Part shown: positions 32,565-42,038 of the stretch, one piece after another
How positions within the stretch are numbered: the stretch's first letter is position 1
Layout: every line of letters starts with the position of its first letter
NCBI GenBank assembly: GCA_902561765.1
Contig: CACEQR010000005.1
Span: forward strand, 1 to 64,000
From: an uncultured Pelagibacteraceae bacterium
GTDB lineage: Bacteria > Pseudomonadota > Alphaproteobacteria > Pelagibacterales > Pelagibacteraceae
Length of the DNA: 64,000 bases
Reading direction: 5' to 3'
Made by a program: the position numbers and the translations under genes
Notes under the pieces: model-generated
What the model was told of the DNA's origin: nothing
The model's input: the letters and a program-made list of their open reading frames with translations, nothing else
Databases searched by the model: none

Positions 32565-33853
32565 TATTCAGCTTTAAACAATTCTTCTCCATTTACAAAA
32601 GTATTCATTACTTTTCCTTGCAATTTTTTATCCTCTATTGGAGTATTTTTTGATTTTGATATTAATTTTTCTTTTCTCACTACCCATGGTTTATTTATGT
32701 CTACAATACAAAAGTCAGCATCATTACCTATTGATAAATTACCTTTATTTATTTTGAGTATTTTTGCAGGACTAGATGTTAAAGCCTTTATAATAGTTTC
32801 TAAATTCACTGATCCGTTATGATATAACTCCAAACTTAATGGTAATAAAGTTTCGATACCTGATGCACCGGTTTCTGCTTGTGCGAAAGTTAATCTTTTA
32901 TTTTCTTCGTCTTCAGGTTTATGGTCTGATACAATCACATCAATCGTTTCATCGACCAAACCTTGAACTAAAGCATTTCTATCCTCTTCAGTCCTTAAAG
33001 GTGGAGACAATTTTAAAAATGTTTTAAAATCTCCAATATCATTTTCGTTTAAAGATAAATTATTAATTGAAACACCGCAGCTAAAGTTGACTTTATTTTT
33101 TCTCTCTCTAATTATTTCAACTGAACTCGCTGATGAAATTTGTGATATATGGTATCTGCAATTATTATATTCTAATAAAGTTAAATCTCTTTCTAAGATC
33201 AACAATTCTGCACTTACAGGAATTCCCTGTAAACCAAGTTTTGTAGCAATTATCCCATCATTAATCATTCCATTTTTTGATAACTCTGCATCTTCAGAAT
33301 GTTGTATAATTAAAGAATTTAAATCTGAGGCTGAACTCATAATTCTATTCATTATTCTTGGGTTTTGAATTGTCTTAACTCCATCTGTAAATCCAATAAT
33401 CCCTTTTCTTTGTAACAACCCAAATTCAGTCATGTTTTCTCCCTCCGTATTTACAGTTAATGCGGCAGTTGGAAAAATATTTATTTTAGATTTATCTCTT
33501 CCTCTTCTTCTAAGAAAATCAACAATCGAAACATTATCAATTACTGGATTTGTATTTGGCATTGTTACAACTGATGTTACACCGCCTGATAAAGCAGCTT
33601 CACTCAAAGTTCTAAAATTTTCTTTATATTCGTAACCAGGTTCACCAACAAATACACGCATATCTACTAAACCAGGGAATATATATTTACCTTTTAAATC
33701 AATTATTTTCTCTCTAGATGGAATATTATTAGTGTTTACTTTTTTTCCAACAGCTTCAATTTTGCCATCCTCGCCAATTATTAATCCACCTATTTCATTT
33801 AAAGAATTATATGGATCAATTATATTTGCATTTATAAAGTATTTTTTTTTCAT
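32564..33853 (-). CDS. pyrX: Dihydroorotase-like protein without metal-binding HxH motif
   Basis: Amidohydrolase-fold protein, 429 aa, directly downstream of pyrB with no gap. The fold is recognisable (GKYIFPGLVDMRVF, GGVTSVVTMPNTNPVIDN, IIQHSED), but the HxH ligand pair of active dihydroorotases (DxHxHxREPG) reads DMRVFVGEPG. The later HICHVS block reads HISQIS, and DHAPH reads DHKPE. It is therefore probably the non-catalytic partner (PyrC'/PyrX) that stabilises aspartate carbamoyltransferase in other Proteobacteria. An active dihydroorotase must then be encoded elsewhere. The name is inferred from this pattern. Confidence 0.85.
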   Translation of the reverse strand: MKKKYFINANIIDPYNSLNEIGGLIIGEDGKIEAVGKKVNTNNIPSREKIIDLKGKYIFPGLVDMRVFVGEPGYEYKENFRTLSEAALSGGVTSVVTMPNTNPVIDNVSIVDFLRRRGRDKSKINIFPTAALTVNTEGENMTEFGLLQRKGIIGFTDGVKTIQNPRIMNRIMSSASDLNSLIIQHSEDAELSKNGMINDGIIATKLGLQGIPVSAELLILERDLTLLEYNNCRYHISQISSASSVEIIRERKNKVNFSCGVSINNLSLNENDIGDFKTFLKLSPPLRTEEDRNALVQGLVDETIDVIVSDHKPEDEENKRLTFAQAETGASGIETLLPLSLELYHNGSVNLETIIKALTSSPAKILKINKGNLSIGNDADFCIVDINKPWVVRKEKLISKSKNTPIEDKKLQGKVMNTFVNGEELFKAE

Positions 33854-34795
33854 TTATTCACAAAATATCTTCAAGCAAGCCATTCTTACCGCTACACCTA
33901 ATTCAACTTGTTCTTTAATTACACTTTTATTAATATCGTCTGCTAAGTTTGTATCAATTTCAATTCCCCTGTTCATTGGACCTGGATGCATTATAAGTGC
34001 ATCTTCTTTAGCAAATTTTATTTTGTCTGGTGTTAAACCGTAATATTCGTAGTATTCTCTGTTAGAAGATAAAAAAGAACTTGTCATTCTCTCGTTCTGA
34101 AGTCTTAACATCATTACTATATCACAGTCTTTAACTCCTTTTTTCATATCTGAAAAAATATTAACACCAAATTTTTCTATTTCATTTGGCATAAGATTTG
34201 TAGGTGCCACAATATTTACTTCTGCACCCAACATGTTTAATAAATAAATATTTGATCTTGCCACTCTTGAATGAAGAATGTCTCCGCATATAGCTATTTT
34301 AAGACCTTCTATTTTTTTTCTTCTATTTATTATAGTTAATGCATCTAGTAGAGCTTGAGTAGGGTGTTCTCTTCGTCCATCTCCTGCATTTAGAACTGAA
34401 CAATTTACTTTTTGAGATAATAAATTACAAGCTCCAGAATCTTGATGCCTTATAACTATGATATCTGGATGCATTGCATTTAATGTCATTGCTGTATCTA
34501 TTAGAGTTTCTCCTTTTTTTATTGCTGAGTTTGTAATATTCATAGACATCACATCTGCACCTAATCTTTTTCCTGCTAATTCAAAAGAACTTTGAGTTCT
34601 TGTGGAAGGTTCAAAAAATAAATTTATTTGCGTTTTACCTTTTAAAATATCAAGTTTTTTGTTTTTGCTTTTGTTTAATTCAATAAATTTCGAGGCTTCG
34701 TTTAAAATTATATTTACATCATTGACCGACAAATCTTGAATACCTAACAAATGTTTTTGAGAAATTTTAATAGCTTTTTTTGATTTAGTTGCCAT
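33854..34795 (-). CDS. pyrB: Aspartate carbamoyltransferase catalytic subunit
   Basis: First committed step of pyrimidine synthesis: carbamoyl phosphate + aspartate. The phosphate-binding motif [33 protein letters not shown] and [14 protein letters not shown] are present. 313 aa. It is immediately upstream of the dihydroorotase-like gene and preceded by a perfect hairpin at 34801-34826. No pyrI regulatory subunit is seen. Confidence 0.98.
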   Translation of the reverse strand: MATKSKKAIKISQKHLLGIQDLSVNDVNIILNEASKFIELNKSKNKKLDILKGKTQINLFFEPSTRTQSSFELAGKRLGADVMSMNITNSAIKKGETLIDTAMTLNAMHPDIIVIRHQDSGACNLLSQKVNCSVLNAGDGRREHPTQALLDALTIINRRKKIEGLKIAICGDILHSRVARSNIYLLNMLGAEVNIVAPTNLMPNEIEKFGVNIFSDMKKGVKDCDIVMMLRLQNERMTSSFLSSNREYYEYYGLTPDKIKFAKEDALIMHPGPMNRGIEIDTNLADDINKSVIKEQVELGVAVRMACLKIFCE

Positions 34796-34800
34796 TAAAA

Positions 34801-34826
34801 TTAACTCTATAGCTATATAGAGTTAA
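34801..34826 (-). promoter_or_regulatory. Perfect 11-bp inverted repeat just upstream of pyrB
   Basis: TTAACTCTATA (34801-34811) and TATAGAGTTAA (34816-34826) are exact complements around a 4-base loop. The repeat lies between the ruvX stop and the pyrB ATG, and on the transcript it ends 5 bases before the start codon, where a ribosome-binding site would sit. It is followed only by UUUU, so a full intrinsic terminator is doubtful. It may be a protein-binding palindrome or an RNA hairpin controlling pyrB. Confidence 0.55.
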
Positions 34827-34837
34827 CTATGCAAGCA

Positions 34838-35293
34838 TTAATTTTGAAAATAATCTAGCGCTCCCTGTAAAATAAATGCTGCAGCAAATTTATCTATATC
34901 TCTCTCTCTTTTACTGACATTTACATCTAATTCACTTGATAAATTGAAAGCCCCAACAGTTGATAATCTTTCATCCCATAAGGATACAGGAATATCAATT
35001 TTATTTGATATATTGATCGCTATATCTTTTGCTGATTGTGAAGATTTTCCATAGGTTCCATCCATATTTATTGGATTACCTATAATAATTCCTTTGATAT
35101 CATTTTCTGTAATAATACTTTCTAGTTCGTCAATTAACTTACCTTGTTTAGATTTATCTAAGGTTTCAAGGGGAGTAGCTATTTTTTGATTATAATCACT
35201 TATTGCAATTCCAATCCTTTTTGTGCCTAAATCTATACCCAATAATCTTGAACCGCTTGATAATTTGTTTTTGAATTCATCAATTGTGATCAT
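34838..35293 (-). CDS. ruvX: Putative pre-16S rRNA nuclease (YqgF/RuvX family)
   Basis: RNase H-fold protein involved in 16S rRNA 5'-end maturation, 151 aa. LLGIDLGTKRIGIAISD carries the first catalytic Asp. GIIIGNPINMDGTYGKSSQSA and SLWDERLSTVGAF follow. It lies upstream of pyrB, divergent from gatC across 50 bases. Confidence 0.95.
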   Translation of the reverse strand: MITIDEFKNKLSSGSRLLGIDLGTKRIGIAISDYNQKIATPLETLDKSKQGKLIDELESIITENDIKGIIIGNPINMDGTYGKSSQSAKDIAINISNKIDIPVSLWDERLSTVGAFNLSSELDVNVSKRERDIDKFAAAFILQGALDYFQN

Positions 35294-35343
35294 ATTGTAT
35301 ATTTTTAACTTAAGTGGTACTTTGCGACATTATTTTTTACCAT

Positions 35344-35631
35344 ATGACGATAGATCTTAAAACTGTAAAACACATATCAAAATTAGCAAGAATCTCACTT
35401 GAAGAAAAAAAAGCCGAAAAATTAGCAGATGATATGAATTCCATATTTGAATTTATTGAAAAATTAAACGAACTAAAAACTGATAATGTTGAACCACTAA
35501 CTTCTATAGCTGAGACTACTTTAAGACTAAGAGAAGATAAAATAACTATTGATAATATAAGAGAAAAGATTCTTAAAAATTCTCCTGAAAAAAATAACGA
35601 TTTTTTTGTAGTACCGAAAGTAGTTGATTAA
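35344..35631 (+). CDS. gatC: Asp/Glu-tRNA amidotransferase subunit C
   Basis: Small belt subunit of GatCAB, 95 aa. The ATG at 35344 gives the family-typical start ([21 protein letters not shown]); ten further in-frame codons upstream look untranslated. [20 protein letters not shown] is the conserved C-terminal half. Its stop overlaps gatA by one base. Confidence 0.95.
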   Translation: MTIDLKTVKHISKLARISLEEKKAEKLADDMNSIFEFIEKLNELKTDNVEPLTSIAETTLRLREDKITIDNIREKILKNSPEKNNDFFVVPKVVD

Positions 35632-37088
35632 TGACAGAAATAACATCTTTAAGCCTTTTTGAATTAATTAAAAATATAAAAGAAAAGAAAATATCATCAA
35701 ATGAAGCTACAAAATCTTTTGTTGATCGAGGTGAAAAGTCAAAAAAACTAAATGTATATGTAACTGAAAATTTTGAAAATTGTCTTAAACTTTCAAAAGA
35801 GTTTGATAATAAACCAAATTTTGATTTAAAACTTCCAGGCATTCCAATAGCTGTTAAGGATCTTTTTTGTACAACCGATGTACGAACAACTGCAGGAAGC
35901 AATATTCTTAATAACTTTATCCCAACATATGAGTCAACTGTTACTCAAAATATTTGGAACGAAGGTGGTATTTTATTGGGTAAACTTAATTGTGATGAAT
36001 TTGCAATGGGATCATCTAATGAAACAAGTTTTTTTGGCAATGTTCAAAACCCAATCGCAAAAGATTTAGTTCCTGGTGGATCATCTGGTGGTTCTTCAGC
36101 AGCTTTAGCAGCTAATTTAACACCTGTAACAATAGGTACTGACACTGGTGGATCTATTAGGCAACCTGCCTCCTTCACTGGTACAGTAGGACTAAAACCT
36201 ACTTATGGAACCTGTTCAAGATATGGAATTGTTGCTTTTGCATCATCTCTAGATCAAGCAGGTCCAATGAGCAAAGATGTTAAAGATAGCTCCATTCTTT
36301 TAGAGGTGATCTCATCATTTGACAAAAAAGATTCAACCTCAATTGATTTTAAAAGAAATAATTATTCATCAGAGCTAACTAGAAATATTAAAGGTTTAAA
36401 AATCGGTATTCCAAAAGAATACAGAATTGATGGGATGCCAGACGAAATTGAGAAACTTTGGAAAAAAGGTATTGAGTATGCAAAAGATTGTGGAGCAGAA
36501 ATAATTGACATTTCATTACCTCATACTAGCTATGCTTTGCCAACTTATTATATTGTAGCGCCAGCTGAAGCATCATCTAATTTAGCAAGATATGATGGTG
36601 TTAAATATGGTCTAAGATCTTCTGGGAAAAATTTAATTGATATGTATGAAAAAACTAGATCAGAAGGCTTTGGTGAAGAAGTAAAGAGAAGGGTAATGAT
36701 TGGCACCTATGTCTTATCTTCTGGATATTATGATGCTTACTATCTTAAAGCTCAAAAGGTTAGACAATTAATTAAACAAGATTTCGATCAAGCTTATAAT
36801 AAAGTAGATGCTATTTTGACACCTTCAACACCTAGTTCTGCATTTAAAATAGGAGAAAAATCTAATGATCCAGTTTCAATGTATTTGAATGATATATTTA
36901 CTGTTCCAGTAAACCTTGCAGGTTTACCTGGGATTTCAATACCTGCAGGTGTAGATAAAAATAATTATCCATTGGGTTTACAAATAATAGGTAAACCGTT
37001 TGATGAACAAACAGTTTTAAATATTGCTTATTCAATGGAGGAAAAAATCAATTATAAAAATAATATAACTGATTGGTGGATGAAATAA
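35631..37088 (+). CDS. gatA: Asp/Glu-tRNA amidotransferase subunit A
   Basis: Glutaminase subunit releasing ammonia for transamidation of misacylated tRNA, 485 aa. The amidase signature is complete: the catalytic Lys in IAVKDLFCT (about residue 75), [16 protein letters not shown] (about 148-163) and [16 protein letters not shown]. Translationally coupled to gatC and gatB by one-base overlaps. Confidence 0.98.
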   Translation: MTEITSLSLFELIKNIKEKKISSNEATKSFVDRGEKSKKLNVYVTENFENCLKLSKEFDNKPNFDLKLPGIPIAVKDLFCTTDVRTTAGSNILNNFIPTYESTVTQNIWNEGGILLGKLNCDEFAMGSSNETSFFGNVQNPIAKDLVPGGSSGGSSAALAANLTPVTIGTDTGGSIRQPASFTGTVGLKPTYGTCSRYGIVAFASSLDQAGPMSKDVKDSSILLEVISSFDKKDSTSIDFKRNNYSSELTRNIKGLKIGIPKEYRIDGMPDEIEKLWKKGIEYAKDCGAEIIDISLPHTSYALPTYYIVAPAEASSNLARYDGVKYGLRSSGKNLIDMYEKTRSEGFGEEVKRRVMIGTYVLSSGYYDAYYLKAQKVRQLIKQDFDQAYNKVDAILTPSTPSSAFKIGEKSNDPVSMYLNDIFTVPVNLAGLPGISIPAGVDKNNYPLGLQIIGKPFDEQTVLNIAYSMEEKINYKNNITDWWMK

Positions 37089-38563
37089 TGTCTAAAAATA
37101 ATTCGGAATATTTAATTGAAAGAAATGATAATGTTTATGAAGTTGTTATAGGACTTGAAGTTCATGCTCAAGTAACATCAAATTCAAAACTTTTTTCATC
37201 TTCTTCTACAAAATTTGGTGCTGAACCTAATACTCAAGTGAGCTTAGTTGATGCAGCTTTTCCAGGTATGCTTCCAGTAATTAATGAATTTTGTGTTAAA
37301 CAAGCCATAAAAACTGGTATTGGTTTAAAAGCTAAGATCAATAATAAGTCTGTTTTTGATAGAAAGAATTATTTTTATGCAGATTTACCTCAGGGTTATC
37401 AAATTTCACAATATAAATACCCAATCGTGGGTGAGGGTAATGTTATTTTGGATATGCCTGAAGGTCAAAAACAGGTTGGAATAGAAAGATTACATTTAGA
37501 GCAGGATGCAGGTAAAAGTATTCATGATATCGATCCTAGTAATACACTAGTTGATCTTAATAGATCGGGTGTAGCTTTAATGGAGATTGTTAGTAAGCCT
37601 GATCTAAGATCACCAGATGAAGTGAATGCTTATATAAAAAAACTTAGATCTATTATGAGATATTTAGGAACTTGTGATGGGAACATGCAAGAGGGATCAT
37701 TAAGAGCCGATGTTAATGTGTCTGTAAGAATAAAAGGCTCAACAGATTTAGGAACAAGATGTGAAATAAAAAATGTTAATTCTATAAAATTCATGCAAAT
37801 GGCAATTATTTATGAAGCAAATAGACAAGTTGATTTAATAGAAGAAGGTGAAGAAATAGATCAAGAAACAAGGCTTTTTGATACAAAAAAAAATGAAACA
37901 AGATCAATGAGGTCAAAAGAAGACGCTCATGATTATAGATACTTTCCAGATCCAGATTTACTTCCATTAGAAGTTACGGATGAATTTATTGATAAACTAA
38001 AATCTGAAATCCCTGAATTACCAGATGATAAAAAGAAAAGATTTATTGATGAATTTAAAGTGTCACCTTATGATGCAACAATATTGGTCTCAGATATTGA
38101 TACAGCTAAATATTTTGAAGAAGTTGTTGCCAAAATGGGTAAAAACCGTGACATGAAACTAGCCGTAAATTGGATTACAGGAGAATTATTTGCAGTTTTA
38201 AATGAAAAAAATATTGAAATTGCTCAAAGTCCAATAAGTGCAAAAAATTTGGCAAAATTGATTAATTTAATTAAAAATGGAACAATCTCAGGAAAAATTG
38301 CTAAGACAATATTTGAGTTAATGTTAGATGGTGACATAGACCCACAAATAATTGTTGAGGAAAAAGGGTTAAAGCAAGAAAGTGATCCAAAAGCATTAGA
38401 GGCATTAATTGATAAAATAATCAATGATAACAGAGAAAAAGCCATTGAGTATAAACAAGGAAAAGAAAAGCTATTTGGTTTCTTTGTGGGACAGGCAATG
38501 AAAGCTTCTGGTGGAAAAGCTAACCCTCAATTAATTAACGAAATATTAAAGAAGAAACTTTAA
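37088..38563 (+). CDS. gatB: Asp/Glu-tRNA amidotransferase subunit B
   Basis: Kinase/tRNA-binding subunit of GatCAB, 491 aa. [39 protein letters not shown] and DVNVSVR mark the catalytic part; the C-terminal YqeY-like tail ends [16 protein letters not shown]. The ATG at 37088 overlaps the gatA stop; a TTG 15 bases upstream is less likely. An intact GatCAB implies that Gln-tRNA and/or Asn-tRNA is made indirectly. Confidence 0.98.
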   Translation: MSKNNSEYLIERNDNVYEVVIGLEVHAQVTSNSKLFSSSSTKFGAEPNTQVSLVDAAFPGMLPVINEFCVKQAIKTGIGLKAKINNKSVFDRKNYFYADLPQGYQISQYKYPIVGEGNVILDMPEGQKQVGIERLHLEQDAGKSIHDIDPSNTLVDLNRSGVALMEIVSKPDLRSPDEVNAYIKKLRSIMRYLGTCDGNMQEGSLRADVNVSVRIKGSTDLGTRCEIKNVNSIKFMQMAIIYEANRQVDLIEEGEEIDQETRLFDTKKNETRSMRSKEDAHDYRYFPDPDLLPLEVTDEFIDKLKSEIPELPDDKKKRFIDEFKVSPYDATILVSDIDTAKYFEEVVAKMGKNRDMKLAVNWITGELFAVLNEKNIEIAQSPISAKNLAKLINLIKNGTISGKIAKTIFELMLDGDIDPQIIVEEKGLKQESDPKALEALIDKIINDNREKAIEYKQGKEKLFGFFVGQAMKASGGKANPQLINEILKKKL

Positions 38564-38586
38564 TTTAAATAAACCTATAGTCATTA

Positions 38587-38592
38587 TATAAT
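38587..38592 (+). promoter_or_regulatory. Consensus -10 box 8 bases before the O-methyltransferase ATG
   Basis: A perfect TATAAT at 38587-38592 lies in the 37-base gap after gatB, with TTTAAA 17 bases upstream (38564-38569) as a poor -35. Initiation 6-8 bases downstream would fall at or within two bases of the ATG at 38601, giving a leaderless or nearly leaderless message for the O-methyltransferase-trhO pair. Confidence 0.4.
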
Positions 38593-38600
38593 TAAAATAG

Positions 38601-39251
38601 ATGGGAAAGAATATTGAAATTTCTGAAAAAATTGAAAAATATATTAATAATTTTAGTTTTAAACTAAACTCAGTTCAAAAAGAAATCATAGATTATAATA
38701 ATACCCTTGGAAATGAAAAGAGAATGCAAGTAGCAATATCTCAATGTCATTTTCTCCATTTAATAATAAAAATATCTAATATAAAAAATGTACTTGAGAT
38801 TGGAACTTTTACTGGTTTAAGCGCACTATCTATTGCGCTTGCACTTCCTGATGATGGAAAACTTACAGCACTTGATAAAGACAAAGAGACAAACAAGATT
38901 GCAGTAAGTTTTTTTAAGAAAGCTAATCAAGATAAAAAAATTCAAACGATTGTAAAACCTGCGCTAGATAGTTTAGATGAATTAAAAAAACAAAAATATG
39001 ATATGGTTTTTATTGACGCTGATAAGCTTAACTATAAAGAATATTATGAAAAATCATTAAAGATAATAAAAAAAGGTGGTTTGATCATTATTGATAATGT
39101 TTTATGGCATGGTGAAGTTGCAGATGAAGATAATATGGATAAATTTACATTAAATATTAGAGAATTGAATGAGCATGTATCAACTGATGAAAGGGTAGAA
39201 CAAATAATTATCCCATTAGGAGATGGAATGACTGTTTGTAGGGTTTTATAA
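38601..39251 (+). CDS. Class I SAM-dependent O-methyltransferase, possible TrmR-like wobble-uridine enzyme
   Basis: 216 aa enzyme of the caffeoyl-CoA O-methyltransferase type (methyltransferase family 3). SAM motif I is VLEIGTFTGLSALSIALAL. FIDADKLNYKEYYEKSL and IIIDNVLWHGEV carry the usual metal ligands Asp/Asp/Asn. The gene overlaps trhO by one base (TAATG). In Bacillus subtilis a same-sized member of this family, TrmR (YrrM), methylates 5-hydroxyuridine in tRNA. With TrhO next door that is the best functional guess, but small-molecule substrates are possible. The family is certain; the substrate is inferred. Confidence 0.88.
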   Translation: MGKNIEISEKIEKYINNFSFKLNSVQKEIIDYNNTLGNEKRMQVAISQCHFLHLIIKISNIKNVLEIGTFTGLSALSIALALPDDGKLTALDKDKETNKIAVSFFKKANQDKKIQTIVKPALDSLDELKKQKYDMVFIDADKLNYKEYYEKSLKIIKKGGLIIIDNVLWHGEVADEDNMDKFTLNIRELNEHVSTDERVEQIIIPLGDGMTVCRVL

Positions 39252-40153
39252 TGTTCAATATTTTTGGTTTTTATAAATTTAAAAAACTCAATAATCTTAA
39301 AAAATTAAAAAATAAATTAGAAAATAATCTTAAAGATTATGAAATTAGAGGAACAATAATAATTTCATCCGAAGGAGTTAATGGAACAATTTCAGATAAG
39401 AAAAATAACCTTTTAAAATTCAATAAACTTCTAAAAAAAATACTATCTATAAAAAAATTTAATTCAGAAAATAATTCTTATAGTAAATTTAATCCATTTC
39501 ATAAACTTAAAATTAAAATCAAAAAGGAAGTTGTTCCAATGGGTTTTAAGGTTAGAAACTACAATTATCCTAAGAACAACCTGAATCCAAGGGAATGGAA
39601 TAAAATAATTAAAAAAAAGAATACAGTTCTGATAGATGCACGGAAATCTTTTGAGTATGATGTGGGTACTTTTAAAAAATCTTTAAATCCAAATATAGAA
39701 AACTTTCGTGAATTTCCTAAATATTTAAATCAATTTAAAAATAGTGAAAATATAGCAATGTTTTGTACAGGTGGTATCAGGTGCGAAAAAGCAAATATTT
39801 ATTTGAAAAAAAAAGGATTTAAAAATGTATATGTTTTAAAAGGTGGAATTATTAACTATCTGAATAATATTAATAAAAAAAATAGTCAATGGAGCGGTGA
39901 ATGTTTTGTTTTTGATAATAGAGTTTCAATAAAATATGGCTTGAAGCAGGGCAGTTATTCAATTTGTAGTGGTTGCAGAAAACCAGTTTCTATCAAAGAA
40001 AAAAAATCTTCTAAATATTTAGAAGGCATTCATTGTCCAAAATGTCACGATTATTTAACAGATGATCAAAAATCAAGATTTGCAATGAGACAAAAGCAAA
40101 TAATACTTGCAAAAAAAACTGGCAAGAGACATATCTTTAAAAAAGAATATTAA
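39251..40153 (+). CDS. trhO: tRNA uridine-34 5-hydroxylase TrhO (YceA-type rhodanese)
   Basis: O2-dependent enzyme forming 5-hydroxyuridine at the tRNA wobble position. 300 aa with an N-terminal YceA domain (RGTIIISSEGVNGTISD) and a rhodanese domain whose active cysteine is C172 in FCTGGIRCEKANIYLKKKG. The C-terminal part has two CxxC pairs (CSGCRKPV and CPKCHD), probably a zinc site. Coupled to the O-methyltransferase upstream. Plain sulfurtransferase activity is a less likely alternative. Confidence 0.93.
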   Translation: MFNIFGFYKFKKLNNLKKLKNKLENNLKDYEIRGTIIISSEGVNGTISDKKNNLLKFNKLLKKILSIKKFNSENNSYSKFNPFHKLKIKIKKEVVPMGFKVRNYNYPKNNLNPREWNKIIKKKNTVLIDARKSFEYDVGTFKKSLNPNIENFREFPKYLNQFKNSENIAMFCTGGIRCEKANIYLKKKGFKNVYVLKGGIINYLNNINKKNSQWSGECFVFDNRVSIKYGLKQGSYSICSGCRKPVSIKEKKSSKYLEGIHCPKCHDYLTDDQKSRFAMRQKQIILAKKTGKRHIFKKEY

Positions 40154-40169
40154 TTAAATTATAATTTTT

Positions 40170-41531
40170 ATGGATTTGCTTAAAGAAAATATACCTTTAC
40201 TTGTTAGAAAACTTGCAATTCCAGCAAGTGTAGGTACGCTTTTTCAAACCTTATACAATATTGTTGATACTTTTTATTCAGGATTAATCTCGCCCCAAGC
40301 ACTTTCTGCGCTCAGTAAATCATTTCCAATATATTTTATTATTGTAGCAACATCAATTGGAGTAACAGTTGCAGGAACTTCCTTAATAGGGAATAGTATT
40401 GGAGAAAAAAAAGAAAAAAATGTATCTTATTATTTTACCCATATTATTATCTATGGACTGATCATATCAGTTTTTATTACATTTATAGGTCTCTATTTTT
40501 CAAAAAAAGTATTTATTTTAATGGGATCAACTGAAGAAATTACAAATTTAGGTCTTCAGTATACAAATATTATGTTTTATGGATCATTTCTTTTTTTTCT
40601 TGTCGTTTCTTTAAATTCTTTATTGCATGCAGAAGGTGACACAAAAACTTATAGGAATGTTTTAGTTCTGAGTTTTCTTTTAAATATAATTTTAAATCCT
40701 ATTTTAATATTTGGGTTTTTATTTATTCCTGCTATGGGGATGATGGGAATAGGTTTATCAACAATTATTGCGCAATTAATCGCATTTCTTATTATTCTTT
40801 TTAAAGTTTTACAAAACCCACGAGTTAAAAAAATTACAATTGATTTTTTTAAAGTAAAATTAATTTTTTTAAAAAATATTTTCTTTCAATCAATGCCAAT
40901 ATCAATCGCAATATGTGGATATGCAGTTGCTGCTACATTTATATTTACTTATGTTGGTCAGACAAGTGAACTAGCAGTTGCTGGTTATGGTGCAGCTACG
41001 AGAATAGAACAGGTTGTTTTACTGCCAATACTTGGAATAAATACTGCAATAATCTCAATTATAGCTCAAAACTTCGGTGCAAATAACTTTGATAGAGTGA
41101 AGGAAACTTATTTTGTTTCAGTTAAATATGGACTCATTTTGATGATTTTTTCAGGAGCATTGGTTTATTTAACAGCTGATTTAGTTCCAAGATTTTTTTC
41201 TAGTAATGAAGTGGTATTAGAATACGGAAGAAGGTATCTAAAAATTGCAGCTTTCATATTACCTGCTTATCCAATTTTCTTTTTATCAAATGGTTTTTTT
41301 ATGGGTTTGAAGAAGTCAAATTATGCAATGATCAATAATATGATGAGAAATGTACTTGTTCCAATATGTGTATTTTATTTAGCTAAATACTTATCAGCAG
41401 ATTTTGATACTTTTTTTTGGCTTTGGTTTATTTTTCAATGGACTCTATCCATACTCTTATTTTCTTATGTTAGTTATTATATAAAAAAAAAACTAGATAA
41501 ATCTAGCACTGTCTTTAATCCACAACCATAA
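40170..41531 (+). CDS. MATE-family efflux transporter
   Basis: Na+ or H+ driven multidrug/metabolite exporter of the inner membrane, 453 aa with about 12 hydrophobic helices in two repeats. The start LLVRKLAIPASVGTLFQTLYNIVDTFYSGLI and the repeat mark LPILGINTAIISIIAQNFGANN are typical. The substrate is unknown. Its last 39 bases are antisense to the end of soxG, so the two transcripts collide. Confidence 0.93.
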   Translation: MDLLKENIPLLVRKLAIPASVGTLFQTLYNIVDTFYSGLISPQALSALSKSFPIYFIIVATSIGVTVAGTSLIGNSIGEKKEKNVSYYFTHIIIYGLIISVFITFIGLYFSKKVFILMGSTEEITNLGLQYTNIMFYGSFLFFLVVSLNSLLHAEGDTKTYRNVLVLSFLLNIILNPILIFGFLFIPAMGMMGIGLSTIIAQLIAFLIILFKVLQNPRVKKITIDFFKVKLIFLKNIFFQSMPISIAICGYAVAATFIFTYVGQTSELAVAGYGAATRIEQVVLLPILGINTAIISIIAQNFGANNFDRVKETYFVSVKYGLILMIFSGALVYLTADLVPRFFSSNEVVLEYGRRYLKIAAFILPAYPIFFLSNGFFMGLKKSNYAMINNMMRNVLVPICVFYLAKYLSADFDTFFWLWFIFQWTLSILLFSYVSYYIKKKLDKSSTVFNPQP

Positions 41532-42038
41532 ATCCTCTGAAAAAGATCTTCTTACAAATAGATTTATATCATTGATTTCTTTATGATGTATAATCACATC
41601 TGTATGGTTAAGTAAAGTTTGAGTAACTGAATTTTTATTTTGTTTAAAATTGTTAAAATTAAAAGGCGATCCTGACGATAATAGATCAAAAGTTTTAATG
41701 CCTTTAATATTGATACAAATCCATTGATCTGAAACATCAACTATTGAACCAAAATTAAATTTTGAAATTTCATCAAATAGACCTTTAAATAATTGTTTAT
41801 CTTCACCATTAAAATATACTAACCATTCGTCAGGACTTAGCCACATTGTACTGAATAGCTGATTTGATGAACTTGTATTTGGTTCAATTGGTAAAATTAT
41901 TGATAACATTTTACCTATTTTAGTAAAAAATTCTTTTTTTTTTCCTCTTAAATTAATTTTTGTAATTGGTTCAGATAATGAAAATTCGAGACCCTCAAAT
42001 GAATGCTTTTCAAATTTTGGATATTCTTGATTAAGCAT
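41493..42038 (-). CDS. soxG: Sarcosine oxidase gamma subunit
   Basis: Smallest-but-one subunit of heterotetrameric sarcosine oxidase, 181 aa, structurally related to the GcvT domain. WLSPDEWLVYF and VVDVSDQ-like IVDVSDQWICINIKG are recognisable family segments; overall conservation is low, so position after soxA supports the call. It overlaps soxA by 8 bases and the MATE gene by 39 on the other strand. Confidence 0.9.
   Translation of the reverse strand: MLNQEYPKFEKHSFEGLEFSLSEPITKINLRGKKKEFFTKIGKMLSIILPIEPNTSSSNQLFSTMWLSPDEWLVYFNGEDKQLFKGLFDEISKFNFGSIVDVSDQWICINIKGIKTFDLLSSGSPFNFNNFKQNKNSVTQTLLNHTDVIIHHKEINDINLFVRRSFSEDLWLWIKDSARFI

Noticed and set aside
34796-34830. Intrinsic terminator after ruvX
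   Set aside because: The hairpin is strong in length but AT-only in most pairs and followed by only four U residues; called as a regulatory repeat instead.
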